Shown: in pieces, positions 1-7,682 of the stretch
How the letters are laid out: each line of letters starts with the position of its first letter
How positions within the stretch are numbered: the first letter of the stretch is position 1
Assembly (NCBI GenBank): GCA_025351615.1
Contig: JANXVP010000152.1
Location: 1-9,441 of the forward strand
DNA length: 9,441 nucleotides
Direction: 5' to 3'
Source: Ramlibacter sp.
Lineage (GTDB): Bacteria; Pseudomonadota; Gammaproteobacteria; Burkholderiales; Burkholderiaceae_C
Translations under genes and position numbers: made by a program
Notes under the pieces: model-generated
Databases searched by the model: none
What the model was told of the DNA's origin: nothing
Seen by the model: only the letters and a program-made list of their open reading frames with translations

Positions 1-1
1 G

Positions 2-3000
2 GCGATCGTCGGCAGCGCCACCTTGACGCAGAGCGGGTCGCGGCTGACTGTGACCACGCAGAATGGCGCCGGCACCAACCACTCCGCAATCAACTGGCAA
101 AGCTTCGGCGTTGCGGCCGGCACCAGCACGTGGTTCGCGCAGCCCGGCAGCACCAGCACCTCCATCAACCGCGTACTGGGACCGGATCCCAGCGCCATCT
201 TCGGTACGCTCGGTTCCAACGGCCGGCTGGTGCTGGTCAACCCTGCCGGCATCACGGTGGGAACAGGCGCGGTCGTCGATACGGCGGGCTTCACCGCGTC
301 CACCCTTCGCATGAGCGATGCCGACGCGCTTGCCGGCCGGCTGGTCTTCGGTGGCGACGCAATGGACAGCGCGGCGCTGCAGATCGGCGGCAAGGTCGTC
401 GCGCGCGGCGGCGACGTGGTGTTGATCGCCCCGACCATCGCAGTGGGCGACGCGGGCGTGGTCCAGTCCATCGGCGGCGACACCATCCTGGCGGCCGGCC
501 GCAAGGTATCGATCACGGGGCGCGGCCTGGAAGGCATCCACCTCGACCTCTCCGCCCCCTCAGACCAGGCACTCAACCTCGGCACGCTGAAAGGCGACTC
601 GGTCGGTATGTTTGCCAGCCAGCTGCGGCACAGCGGTTTGGCCCAGGCGCAGTCCGCCAGCCTCGAGGGCGGCAGGCTGGTGTTGCGTGTCGGTGGCGAC
701 GCGCTGGTGGACGGAAAACTCGATGCCAGTTCGGCCCGCGGCCACGGAGGATCGGTCGACGTGTTCGGTGGCCGCGTCGCGCTGTTCGGCTTGGCGCAGG
801 TCGACGTCTCCGGCGCAACCGGCGGTGGCCAGGTGCGTATCGGCGGCGATTACCAGGGCTCGAATGCAGCGGTTCCCAATGCTTCGCACACCTTTGTCGG
901 CGCCGACGTCCAGGTAAACGCAGACGCGCGCGACAGCGGCAATGGCGGCCGCGTCATCGTCTGGTCCGACGAGATGACGCGGATGCAGGGTCATCTGTCG
1001 GCGCGCGGCGGGGCCAACGGCGGCGATGGCGGCTTTGCCGAAGTCTCCGGCAAGCAGTCCCTGGAGTTCACCGGACGCGCAGACCTGCGGGCACCGACCG
1101 GACGGGCTGGTAGCCTGCTGCTCGATCCCAACGACATCACGATCGTGGCCGGCAGCCCAGCGACAGACGCGAATCCGCCACCCGCGCCCACTCCGGCGCC
1201 CACTCCGGCGCCAACTCCGGCGCCAACTCCGGCACCGACGCCTGCGCCAACTCCGGCACCTACTCCGGCACCTACTCCGGCACCGACGCCTGCGCCAACT
1301 CCGGCACCCACTCCGGCGCCGACCCCAGTCCCCACCCCTGCTCCGACCCCTCCACCAACGCCGGCGCCGACCCCTGCGCCGACGCCTGCACCGGGGTGGA
1401 CTTTTAGTGGCGGGCCCGCTAGCGCCTTTGTCACTGTGAGGGATCTGCAAGACCAGCTTGCGCTGGGCAACGTGCAAATCCGGACAGATGGTGGGACGGG
1501 CGGGAGCGGCAACATCACTGTTGCCCCCGGCGCGAATGTCAGCTGGAGCAGCGGTAACGGGCTGGTCCTGTTTGCAGACAATGGCATCGCGGTCAATGCC
1601 AACCTCTCGGCGACAGTCCCGGTGACCGGGACAGCCAACGGCAGCCTGGTACTCCACGCGACAAGCGGGAACATCACCCAGGGGGCCGGAACGTCGATCA
1701 AGGTCGGCCAGCTGGTGGCAATCACAGGGGCAGGCAGTGTCACCCTGACCCAGGCGAATAACGTCGCCACGCTTGCGGGAACGGCCACTGGCGCCTTCAA
1801 TTTCGTGAACGCAAGCGCTCTCACCGTGGATTCGATCACCACGCCGTTGACCGGCGCGGTCAACGGGATCGCCAGCAATGCCGGCGTTTTGCTCCAGACG
1901 ACAGGCAGCAACGCCAACCTGTCGTCCACCAGCGCAGGCAGCATCTATGGCCTGTCAGGCGTGACGCTGACAACGTCCGGGGGGGGCAGCGACGTGGCGC
2001 TCAATGCAGGCGTCTATGGCAACCTTGGTGTGCTGAAAATCAGCGCCACGCGTGACGTGATCGTGGGGAGCAGTGGGACGGTCCACCTCATCGGCAACAG
2101 CGGAGTCGATATTCACGCCGGCAAAACCGCGAGTTTTTTGTCCAGTAGCGCGGTGCAAACTTTTGGCTTCCCTGTGGCGATCCAGGCCGACAACGGCGAC
2201 ATCGCTGGCGACGTTCAGATCAACACCTTCGGATTCAACCCCAGCGTCAATGCCCGCTCCGTGACCCTGGTCGCATCTGGCGACGTGCGTTTCGGCAGCA
2301 TTTCGGCCTTGGGTTCCTTCTCGACCCGTGGCGGCCAAGTCGCCATTTCGGCTGGCGGCTCCGTCATGGGCAATTCCATCCAGACAACGGGCGGGTTCGG
2401 ATCCACACCCGGATCCGGATCCAACCCCACGTCAGCGGGGGACATCTCGATTTCGGCCCCCAATGGCAGCTCCAATATCAACACCATTACTGCGCAAGGC
2501 GGTGGCAGCATCTCCGGACCTGCTGGCAACGGCGGGCTGGTCACGATCACGGCGGACAACGGCGTTTATGGCACGTCGATCATCTCCAACGGGGGCAATT
2601 CTACTTCTGGCACGGCCATTGGCAGCGGTCGCGGCGGCGCTGGGGGCACCGTCACGCTGACGTCTCGCGCTGGCAACATCTCTTTCAACTCTAGCGGGTT
2701 TATCACCGCCTTCGGAGGCAGCGGACTGTCGGGCGGGCAAGGCGGAACTGTCATCCTGTCCGCGCCAAGCACCGGATCGGAAGTGGGGGGGGTGAGCATC
2801 AATATCCGCACGCTGCGTGCGGATGGGGGTCGTGGCACAGGCGGTGCAGGCGGACCGGGCGGAGTCATCTCTGTGACGGCCGGCAACGGGATCAGTCTGG
2901 AGGACGTAACAGTATTTGGGGGCCGATCCAACGCTGGCGGAACCACCACCGGCAATTCGGGAAGTCCGGGTGGCATTGGGGGCGCGGGGGGCAGCCTGAG

Positions 3001-5104
3001 CTTGCAGTCCACTGGCGGCGACGTCGCGGCAACGTCCCTGCTGAGCCGGGGTGGCGAGGGCGCGCCGGGTTTTGCGGGCGGCGTCGGGGGACGCGTGGAA
3101 GTGGGTTCACAGACCAGCAATATCAGCCTCGGCGGCTGCGAGTGCTTACCGATCGATGCCAACGGCGGGGCTGGCGCGCCTGGTGGCGCCGCGGGTTCGA
3201 TCGTCATCGAAGCTCCGCAAGGCACCGTCAATAATTCAGGAATTCAAGCCAATGGCGGTAGCGGGGTCGGGGGAAGTGCGGGCAACGGCGGGTCCATCCA
3301 GATACGAGCCCGGCAAACGGCGATTTCCGGTGTCGACGCAAGCGGCGCGGCCGGCGGCTTCAGCTTGGCCGGAGCGGGCGGCAATGGCGGAAACGGCGGC
3401 ACCATCGTCGTTCAGTCGACCGCGACCGCGTCCGATCCGGCGCTCAATCTGGCCAATGCGCGGCTGCAGGCCTCCGGCGGCTTCGGTGTCTCCGGCAGCA
3501 CCAATGGCGGGTCCGGTGGCAATGGCGGGCAGGTGGCTGTCACCTCCGCAGCGGGGGTGAGCACTTTGTCCAGCTCGGCGATCGACGTGCACGGCGCCGT
3601 CGGCGGCGCCGGCGGAGGAGTCGACGCAAGCAACCGCGGCGGCAGCGGCGGCCAGGGGGGATTGATCGCGTTTGTCCTGGGTGGCGTGTCAGACTGGTCC
3701 GGTGACCTGCGCGCCTATGGTGGCAGTGGCGGCGGCGCGACGTCGGCAACCGGCACTTCGGTCGGCGGAAATGGGGGCAGCGGCGGCTCGATCGTCCTCA
3801 GCCTGGCGCCAGATTCGACCCTGAGAACCCGTGGCAATTGGACGTCGGCCTCCGGGTCTGCGGGGCAAGGGCCGCTTCTGGAGTCCGGACGTGCGGGCAC
3901 AAACGGACTGGAAGGACTGGTGACGACTTCCGGACCCGGCGCCTTCGTCGTGGACAGCCCCCTGAACATGGCCGGCAACTGGGTGAACAACGCCCCGGTG
4001 TCACTCACCGGCCTGGGCAGCCTCTCGGTCAGCGGGCTGCTCGCCAATGCCAGTGCCGGAACCATCGAACTGGCAGGGACCAACGCAACGCCCATCGAGA
4101 ACAGTGGATTTGTCAACGCAGGCTTGCTGAAAAAGACGAGCAGCGATACCCAGACCGTCGCAATGACGCAGAACACCGGGACGGTCTCGATTCAAAGCGG
4201 CGAGCTGGTGCTGCAAAACTTCAACACCAACAACGGCGTGATCGAAATCGTGGCCGGTGCGTCGCCACCACCTCCGCCCGCGCCATCGGCCGCTCCGTCG
4301 CCAGCGCCCTCGATCCTGAGCCTCGGCACGCCTGTTGCCAGTGGCCCCAGTTCCAGCACGCTGACGAACTTTGGCACGATCAAGGGGCGAGGCAAGCTCA
4401 ATGGCAGCCTGATCAATTCAGGCATCGTCGCGCCCGGCATGTCACCCGGCATCCTGACCATCGGCGGCAACTTTTCCCAGACCGCGAGCGGGACGCTTCA
4501 GATCGAGATCGGCGGAACCACGCTCGGCTCGGGCTATGACCAGCTCAGTGTCCTGGGCGCAACTTTGCTTGGCGGTTCGCTCCAGGTCCTGCCCTATGGA
4601 GCGACGCCACCCAGCACTGGCTCATTCGACATCCTGACCGGCGCGCCGCTCACGGGCGCCTTCGCTTCGGTGACAGTTCCTTCGGGCTTCTCCGGAACGC
4701 TTGTCGCCGGCGGCACGCCAGTCGCTGTTTCACCGGCGCCCCCGCCTGCCCCGACTGCCGCCCCTGCACCCGCGCCGACACCGGCGCCCGCGCCGATCCC
4801 CGCTCCGACATCGCCGCCGATCTCGGCGCCGCCGCCTGTCCAGGCGCCTCCCCCTGCACCTCCAGCACCCCCGCCACCGCCCCCACCTCCGCCGCCGGCA
4901 CCTCCGCCGACCTCAGGCGTCATCGTGGACCAGATTGTCGCCCTGCTTGGCGGCGAGGTCCCCCGGGACCAGGTCCTGTCGTCGCTGTCCGAACAGGGGG
5001 GCATCGTGAGCCAGTTCCTGTGGCAGCAGCGCAAGGAAGAACGGGGGCAGGGCGGTGGTGGCGACGGAGCGATCACCATCACCGACACGGCCTGCAAGCC
5101 ATGA
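2..5104 (+). CDS. TpsA / filamentous haemagglutinin-like exoprotein, 5' partial
   Basis: This is a large surface or secreted adhesin of the two-partner secretion type, exported by an Omp85-like TpsB pore that is not in the window. The frame is open from base 2, so the signal peptide and start are missing; the TTG at 23 is internal and is used here as residue 1. Residues 1-110 match the haemagglutination-activity/TPS domain: INWQSF near 23-28, SINRV near 47-51, and NPAGI at 73-77 in place of the usual [17 protein letters not shown] (363-374) is the stretch that often closes the first beta-helix in this family. Then come a PAPT linker (385-457), more beta-helix, a Gly-rich repeat array (about 835-1260), an autotransporter-like region (about 1305-1570, with [12 protein letters not shown]), a proline-rich stretch (about 1571-1631) and a 60-residue tail ending in DTACKP. 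I see only three cysteines (a CEC motif near 1041-1043 and one four codons before the stop, at ACKP). The adhesin role is inferred from the family; the ligand is unknown. Confidence 0.88.
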   Translation, partial: AIVGSATLTQSGSRLTVTTQNGAGTNHSAINWQSFGVAAGTSTWFAQPGSTSTSINRVLGPDPSAIFGTLGSNGRLVLVNPAGITVGTGAVVDTAGFTASTLRMSDADALAGRLVFGGDAMDSAALQIGGKVVARGGDVVLIAPTIAVGDAGVVQSIGGDTILAAGRKVSITGRGLEGIHLDLSAPSDQALNLGTLKGDSVGMFASQLRHSGLAQAQSASLEGGRLVLRVGGDALVDGKLDASSARGHGGSVDVFGGRVALFGLAQVDVSGATGGGQVRIGGDYQGSNAAVPNASHTFVGADVQVNADARDSGNGGRVIVWSDEMTRMQGHLSARGGANGGDGGFAEVSGKQSLEFTGRADLRAPTGRAGSLLLDPNDITIVAGSPATDANPPPAPTPAPTPAPTPAPTPAPTPAPTPAPTPAPTPAPTPAPTPAPTPAPTPVPTPAPTPPPTPAPTPAPTPAPGWTFSGGPASAFVTVRDLQDQLALGNVQIRTDGGTGGSGNITVAPGANVSWSSGNGLVLFADNGIAVNANLSATVPVTGTANGSLVLHATSGNITQGAGTSIKVGQLVAITGAGSVTLTQANNVATLAGTATGAFNFVNASALTVDSITTPLTGAVNGIASNAGVLLQTTGSNANLSSTSAGSIYGLSGVTLTTSGGGSDVALNAGVYGNLGVLKISATRDVIVGSSGTVHLIGNSGVDIHAGKTASFLSSSAVQTFGFPVAIQADNGDIAGDVQINTFGFNPSVNARSVTLVASGDVRFGSISALGSFSTRGGQVAISAGGSVMGNSIQTTGGFGSTPGSGSNPTSAGDISISAPNGSSNINTITAQGGGSISGPAGNGGLVTITADNGVYGTSIISNGGNSTSGTAIGSGRGGAGGTVTLTSRAGNISFNSSGFITAFGGSGLSGGQGGTVILSAPSTGSEVGGVSINIRTLRADGGRGTGGAGGPGGVISVTAGNGISLEDVTVFGGRSNAGGTTTGNSGSPGGIGGAGGSLSLQSTGGDVAATSLLSRGGEGAPGFAGGVGGRVEVGSQTSNISLGGCECLPIDANGGAGAPGGAAGSIVIEAPQGTVNNSGIQANGGSGVGGSAGNGGSIQIRARQTAISGVDASGAAGGFSLAGAGGNGGNGGTIVVQSTATASDPALNLANARLQASGGFGVSGSTNGGSGGNGGQVAVTSAAGVSTLSSSAIDVHGAVGGAGGGVDASNRGGSGGQGGLIAFVLGGVSDWSGDLRAYGGSGGGATSATGTSVGGNGGSGGSIVLSLAPDSTLRTRGNWTSASGSAGQGPLLESGRAGTNGLEGLVTTSGPGAFVVDSPLNMAGNWVNNAPVSLTGLGSLSVSGLLANASAGTIELAGTNATPIENSGFVNAGLLKKTSSDTQTVAMTQNTGTVSIQSGELVLQNFNTNNGVIEIVAGASPPPPPAPSAAPSPAPSILSLGTPVASGPSSSTLTNFGTIKGRGKLNGSLINSGIVAPGMSPGILTIGGNFSQTASGTLQIEIGGTTLGSGYDQLSVLGATLLGGSLQVLPYGATPPSTGSFDILTGAPLTGAFASVTVPSGFSGTLVAGGTPVAVSPAPPPAPTAAPAPAPTPAPAPIPAPTSPPISAPPPVQAPPPAPPAPPPPPPPPPPAPPPTSGVIVDQIVALLGGEVPRDQVLSSLSEQGGIVSQFLWQQRKEERGQGGGGDGAITITDTACKP
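1175..1393 (+). repeat. 12-bp tandem repeat encoding a PAPT linker
   Basis: About 18 tandem 12-bp units encode Pro-Ala-Pro-Thr (one variant each with PVPT and PPPT) in frame with the adhesin. Third-codon positions vary between units. A 35-bp block at 1226-1260 recurs exactly at 1274-1308, giving a 48-bp higher-order period (four units), which points to recent duplication by slippage or unequal crossover. Unit gain or loss keeps the frame, so only linker length should change. Such Pro-Thr segments usually act as stiff extended spacers; that role is inferred here. Confidence 0.9.
1979..1986 (+). repeat. Poly-G tract (8 G) inside the adhesin frame
   Basis: Eight consecutive G encode Gly-Gly-Gly after a Ser codon. 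A one-base loss would bring in a TGA at 2034 and a one-base gain a TGA at 2053, so either slip truncates the protein within about 70 bp, after roughly 40% of the visible length. This makes the tract a candidate contingency locus, though eight bases is near the short end for fast switching. Confidence 0.75.
2526..3800 (+). repeat. Degenerate Gly-rich beta-helix repeat array, about 12 units
   Basis: The encoded protein repeats a phrase of the form G-G-x-G-G-x-(hydrophobic)-x-(hydrophobic), followed by a short beta strand and an Ala/Asn-Gly-Gly turn. Examples are GNGGLVTI near 2526, GGQGGTVIL near 2734, GGVGGRVEV near 3080, GNGGSIQI near 3283, GGNGGQVAV near 3510 and GGSGGSIVL near 3770. Spacing is about 100-130 bp (33-43 residues). 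The pattern fits stacked coils of a right-handed beta-helix with Gly-rich loops. The only internal cysteines (CEC, near 3140) lie in this array. Confidence 0.75.
2785..2792 (+). repeat. Second poly-G tract (8 G) inside the adhesin frame
   Basis: Eight consecutive G span the codons for Val-Gly-Gly-Val. Loss of one G makes the next codon TGA at once (GTG GGG GGG TGA), removing more than 750 residues. Gain of one G does not give an immediate stop. This is the second long G run in the same gene. Confidence 0.75.
4732..4914 (+). repeat. Proline-rich low-complexity coding segment
   Basis: About 60 residues near the C-terminus are almost only Pro, Ala, Ser and Thr, including an uninterrupted run of ten prolines. 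A shorter Pro/Ala/Ser stretch lies at about 4264-4314. The segment separates the beta-strand-rich passenger from the last 60 residues, consistent with a periplasm- or wall-spanning spacer or a stalk; that use is inferred. Confidence 0.8.
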
Positions 5105-5123
5105 TGGCGGGGCCTTCCAACGC

Positions 5124-6611
5124 CTAGAAGCGAGGCAGGTCGGGGTGGGCGATCTTGCCGCCCCGCACCAGCATCTTTCCGTATTCGGCGCAGCGGTTCA
5201 GCGTCGGAATGACCTTGCCGGGGTTGAGCAGGCCCTTGGCGTCGAAGGCGCGCTTCACCGCGAACATCTGCTCGTTCTCGGCGGCGCTGAACTGAACGCA
5301 CATGGAGTTGAGTTTCTCGATGCCGACGCCGTGCTCGCCTGTCACGGTCCCGCCCATGGCGACGCTGGTCTCCAGGATCTCGGCACCGAACAGCTCGGCG
5401 CGATGCAGCTGGTCGGCGTCGTTGGCATCGAACAGGATCAGCGGATGTAGGTTGCCATCGCCAGCGTGGAACACGTTGGCGCAGCGCAGTCGGTATTTCC
5501 TTTCCATCTGCTGGATCGCCAGCAGGATGTCGGCCAGCCGCTTGCGTGGAATCGTCGAGTCCATGCACATGTAATCGGGGCTGATGCGCCCGGAGGCCGG
5601 GAAAGCGTTTTTGCGCCCGCTCCAGAAGCGCAGCCGCTCTTCCTCGTCGCGGCTGACCGCGATTGCAGTGGCCCCGGCGGAGCGCAGCACCTCGCTCATG
5701 CGGCCGATCTCTTCATCGACCTCCTCGGGGGTGCCATCGCTCTCGCAGAGCAGGATGGCCTCGGCCGTCAGGTCGTAGCCGGCATGAACAAAATCTTCCA
5801 CCGCCGCGGTCATCGGCTTGTCCATCATCTCCAGCCCGGCCGGGATAATGCCCTTGGCAATCACCGCGGCCACAGCGGCGCCGGCTTTGCGCACGTCATC
5901 GAAACTCGCCATGATGCAGCGCGCGAGCTGCGGCTTGGGCACCAGCTTGACCGTGACCTCGGTGGTGACGGCCAGCATTCCTTCGCTGCCGATCACGACG
6001 CTCAGCAAGTCGAGCCCCGCGCAATCGAGCGCGTCGCTGCCGAACTCCACCGGCTCTCCCCCGATCGTGAAGCCCCTGACCTTGAGCACGTTGTGCAATG
6101 TCAGCCCGTATTTCAGGCAATGCACGCCGCCCGAGTTCTCCGCCACGTTGCCGCCGATCGTGCAGGCGATCTGGCTCGACGGGTCGGGTGCGTAATACAG
6201 TCCGTGCGGCGCGGCAGCTTCGCTGATCGCCAGGTTGCGAACGCCGCATTGCACCAGCGCCGTGCGGCTGACCGGGTCCAGCTTCAGGATCCGGTTGAAC
6301 TTGGCGAGCGACAGCGTCACGCCCAGCTGGTGCGGCATCGCCCCACCTGACAAGCCGGTGCCGGCGCCGCGCGCCACCACTGGCACGTCCAGCGCATGGC
6401 AGGCCTTCAGTACCGCTTGCACCTGGGCTTCGGTCTCGGGCAAGGCGACCGCCAGCGGGCGCTCGCGGTAGGCGGTGAGCCCGTCGCACTCGTAAGGCGT
6501 GGTCTCTTCGGCATGCCAGAGCAGCGCGTGCGCCGGCAACGCCGCCTGGAGCGCGCGGACGACCTCAGACTGGCGTTCAGCTCGTTGGATGGCAGGGTCT
6601 CGGGCATTCAT
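5124..6611 (-). CDS. glcD: Glycolate oxidase GlcD-type FAD-linked oxidase
   Basis: This is an FAD-dependent 2-hydroxy-acid dehydrogenase of the FAD_binding_4 / FAD-oxidase C-terminal family, probably the catalytic subunit that oxidises glycolate (or D-lactate) to the 2-oxo acid. The 495 aa match GlcD length (about 499). FAD-binding motifs are RGAGTGLSGGAMP (81-93), DPSSQIACTIGGNVAENSGG (143-162) and GSEGML (208-213). The C-terminal domain shows NVFHAGDGNLHP (379-390), with metal/substrate-type histidines, and TGEHGVGIEK (424-433), ending in NPGKV and a PHPDLPRF-like tail. I chose the ATG at 6611 because AGGA lies 8 nt upstream and the alignable protein starts there; the ATG at 6704 would add 31 unrelated Cys/Arg-rich residues. 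It converges on the adhesin gene with a 19-bp gap, so no glcE/glcF follows. D-lactate or D-2-hydroxyglutarate dehydrogenase is an alternative substrate assignment. Confidence 0.9.
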   Translation of the reverse strand: MNARDPAIQRAERQSEVVRALQAALPAHALLWHAEETTPYECDGLTAYRERPLAVALPETEAQVQAVLKACHALDVPVVARGAGTGLSGGAMPHQLGVTLSLAKFNRILKLDPVSRTALVQCGVRNLAISEAAAPHGLYYAPDPSSQIACTIGGNVAENSGGVHCLKYGLTLHNVLKVRGFTIGGEPVEFGSDALDCAGLDLLSVVIGSEGMLAVTTEVTVKLVPKPQLARCIMASFDDVRKAGAAVAAVIAKGIIPAGLEMMDKPMTAAVEDFVHAGYDLTAEAILLCESDGTPEEVDEEIGRMSEVLRSAGATAIAVSRDEEERLRFWSGRKNAFPASGRISPDYMCMDSTIPRKRLADILLAIQQMERKYRLRCANVFHAGDGNLHPLILFDANDADQLHRAELFGAEILETSVAMGGTVTGEHGVGIEKLNSMCVQFSAAENEQMFAVKRAFDAKGLLNPGKVIPTLNRCAEYGKMLVRGGKIAHPDLPRF

Positions 6612-6636
6612 TCGGGGGGTCCTCGTCTGGCAGCAC

Positions 6637-6665
6637 TTTAGGGCACGGCGCCCGGACAGCGTAAA
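6637..6665 (-). promoter_or_regulatory. Weak sigma70-like promoter candidate for glcD
   Basis: Reading the minus strand, TTTACG (6665-6660) and CCTAAA (6642-6637) are separated by 17 bp, matching 4/6 and 3/6 of the consensus hexamers, and lie 26-54 bp before the glcD start. The -35-like hexamer overlaps the AAACGTTT palindrome, so a repressor there could block it. Matches this weak are common by chance. Confidence 0.25.
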
Positions 6666-6670
6666 CGTTT
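6663..6670. promoter_or_regulatory. AAACGTTT palindrome, LacI-family operator-like
   Basis: The perfect 8-bp palindrome AAACGTTT with a central CG is the core seen in operators of LacI/GalR-family regulators such as PurR and CcpA. The flanks (GCGT on the left, TGCA on the right) match the PurR box poorly, so the regulator is unknown. It lies 52-59 bp before the glcD start codon. Confidence 0.3.
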
Positions 6671-6671
6671 T

Positions 6672-6701
6672 GCATTCCGGTCGTGAAAAACCGGGGAATG
6701 C
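6672..6701. repeat. Inverted repeat in the glcD / rquA-like intergenic region
   Basis: GCATTCC (6672-6678) is the exact reverse complement of GGAATGC (6695-6701). GG/CC can add two more pairs with a 2-nt bulge around an A-rich loop. No T-tract follows on either strand, so it is not a typical intrinsic terminator. It sits between the LacI-like palindrome and the FNR-like box and could be an operator or a hairpin in the glcD leader. Confidence 0.5.
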
Positions 6702-6709
6702 CATTTGCT

Positions 6710-6723
6710 CTGAGATAGATCAA
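6710..6723 (+). promoter_or_regulatory. FNR/Anr-like box upstream of the rquA-like unit
   Basis: CTGAG-ATAG-ATCAA matches the FNR/Anr/Dnr consensus TTGAT-N4-ATCAA at 8 of 10 half-site bases, with a perfect right half. Its centre is 29-30 bp upstream of CACGAT (6746-6751), the geometry of a class II FNR promoter (site centred at -41.5, no -35 needed). Activation at low oxygen is inferred; it would suit an anaerobic quinone role for the downstream gene. Confidence 0.55.
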
Positions 6724-6745
6724 GTGACCGCTGGTCTGCCTGCTG

Positions 6746-6751
6746 CACGAT
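6746..6751 (+). promoter_or_regulatory. Candidate -10 hexamer, CACGAT
   Basis: CACGAT matches TATAAT at three positions, including the two most conserved (A2 and T6). Its support comes mainly from its spacing to the FNR-like box; the predicted start of transcription would be near 6758, leaving about a 32-nt leader before the 23-codon ORF. Confidence 0.35.
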
Positions 6752-6778
6752 AGGCACAGTTCCAGGCAGTCTGCATGG

Positions 6779-6784
6779 AAAGGA
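6779..6784 (+). promoter_or_regulatory. Ribosome binding site AAAGGA for the small ORF
   Basis: AAAGGA lies 5 nt before the ATG at 6790. It is the only strong Shine-Dalgarno sequence in front of the rquA-like gene; the bases just before the ATG at 6858 offer only CAGG three nt away. The site therefore favours translation entering at 6790. Confidence 0.55.
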
Positions 6785-6789
6785 TGACC

Positions 6790-6861
6790 ATGAACCCGGG
6801 TCCAAAACCTGACGCATCGTCCCCGGCTTGCCCGGCGGCGGGCGGGAACGCAGGCCCATGA
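6790..6861 (+). CDS. Putative 23-aa leader ORF overlapping the rquA-like start
   Basis: The ORF encodes 23 residues, rich in Pro, Ala and Gly with one Cys and no predicted membrane segment (starts MNPGPKPD, ends GGNAGP). Its TGA at 6859-6861 overlaps the downstream ATG at 6858 as ATGA, the classic arrangement for translational coupling. In-frame ATGs at 6775 and 6784 would give 28 or 25 residues, but the AAAGGA sequence fits 6790 best. I recognise no family. It may be a coupling leader rather than a functional peptide, and a chance ORF of this length is quite possible in GC-rich DNA. Confidence 0.4.
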   Translation: MNPGPKPDASSPACPAAGGNAGP

Positions 6862-7649
6862 GCACGTGGATGACGAACGCAGCGTTCGGCCTAGGCTTCC
6901 TCATGGCGGCGACCGGGCTCTTCTTTTTCGTGTTTACCCGCGGCGCTCTGATCGTGCGCGGACTGTCTCCGCGTTCCGGCAGCGAGAACGAGCATGTGTA
7001 CCCGATCTACTCCAACATGTGGCTGATCAAGCTGGTCGACTTCCAGCCCATCATCTCGGCCATCCTGCTGTTCCAGTACCACCGCCTGGTGTCCGAGATC
7101 GTGGCCGGCCTGAATGCCACCGACCTGCGGCATCGCAAGGTGCTGGTCACCTCCTGCGCTTTCGGTAACGTGATTCCCAGAGTGGTGCAAGCGTCGGTCG
7201 AATCGGGCGCGGACCGGATCCTGATCGCCGACCTCATCCCGAACGAGCTGGTTCACGTGCAGAGCAAGCTGGGCCGGTACGCGGACAAGGTCCAATACAT
7301 CCAGGACAACGCCGCCGCGATGAAGCAGCCAAACGGGTTCGCTGACGCCAACGTGATGTTCTTCCTGCTGCATGAACTGCCACACGAGCTGAAAGCGTGT
7401 GCCCTCAGGGAAGCGGGCCGGATGCTGGCCCCCGGCGGCAAGCTTTACCTCGCCGAGTTTCACCGGCCGGAACTCAGGGTGCTGCGTGCGCTGAGCTGGG
7501 CCTATTTCAAGGTGTTCGAGCCGCTTGGGCTGGCGCTCTGGGACAGCCACGATCCGCTGACATGCCTGCAGGAGATGGGTGGCTGGACGAGCGAGCGCAG
7601 GACTTTCTTTTTCGGCAACTTCCAGGTCATCACGGCGACACGGAACTAA
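6858..7649 (+). CDS. RquA-like membrane-anchored methyltransferase-fold protein
   Basis: This 263-aa class I SAM-dependent methyltransferase-fold protein resembles RquA, which uses SAM to replace a methoxy group of ubiquinone with an amino group, making rhodoquinone for fumarate-reducing anaerobic respiration. Residues 7-33 form a hydrophobic segment with no signal cleavage site, so an N-terminal membrane anchor is likely. Residues 60-77 (DFQPIISAILLFQYHRL) resemble the helix before the Rossmann fold in RquA. Motif I is atypical: VLVTSCAFGN (95-104) lacks the usual acidic residue and GxG, as I recall for RquA. Further RquA-like pieces are IADLIPNELVHVQSKL (123-138), FFLLHEL (168-174), APGGKLYLAEFHRP (191-204), FEPLGLALWD (220-229) and TFFFGNF (249-255). 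I prefer the ATG at 6858 to the TTG at 6828 because of the ATGA overlap and the start of the hydrophobic segment. The RquA link is from remembered family patterns; another quinone- or lipid-modifying methyltransferase is possible. Confidence 0.75.
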   Translation: MSTWMTNAAFGLGFLMAATGLFFFVFTRGALIVRGLSPRSGSENEHVYPIYSNMWLIKLVDFQPIISAILLFQYHRLVSEIVAGLNATDLRHRKVLVTSCAFGNVIPRVVQASVESGADRILIADLIPNELVHVQSKLGRYADKVQYIQDNAAAMKQPNGFADANVMFFLLHELPHELKACALREAGRMLAPGGKLYLAEFHRPELRVLRALSWAYFKVFEPLGLALWDSHDPLTCLQEMGGWTSERRTFFFGNFQVITATRN

Positions 7650-7663
7650 CGCTTTCCAGCCAC

Positions 7664-7677
7664 GCGGCAGAGGCCGC
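7664..7677. other. Short GC hairpin between convergent genes
   Basis: GCGGC-AGAG-GCCGC can form a 5-bp stem with a 4-nt loop in the 33-bp gap between the rquA-like gene and the kinase remnant. No T-run follows on either strand, so evidence for intrinsic termination is weak. Confidence 0.25.
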
Positions 7678-7682
7678 CGGCG

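Noticed and set aside
23..25. TTG at 23 as the true start of the adhesin
   Set aside because: The frame is open to base 2 and the upstream residues (AIVGSAT) continue the TPS domain, so the start is outside the window.
1175..1393. CRISPR-like array
   Set aside because: The repeats are 12 bp, contiguous, in frame and encode PAPT; there are no spacers.
991..1944. Minus-strand ORF encoding an elastin-like GVGAGVGAG protein
   Set aside because: It is the complement of the PAPT repeat in the adhesin gene; the plus frame has recognisable TPS-family motifs throughout.
5105..5123. Terminator between the convergent adhesin and glcD genes
   Set aside because: The 19-bp gap has no convincing stem or T-run; read-through into the opposite gene cannot be excluded.
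6612..6704. Upstream ATG at 6704 as the glcD start
   Set aside because: The extra 31 residues do not resemble GlcD, and they would cross the palindrome and inverted repeat; the ATG at 6611 has a good AGGA site.
6828..6857. TTG at 6828 as start of the rquA-like gene
   Set aside because: There is no good ribosome binding site, the ten added residues are Arg/Gly-rich and fit poorly, and the ATG at 6858 has the ATGA overlap.
7664..7677. Bidirectional intrinsic terminator
   Set aside because: The stem is only 5 bp and has no T-tract on either side; it is listed only as a hairpin.
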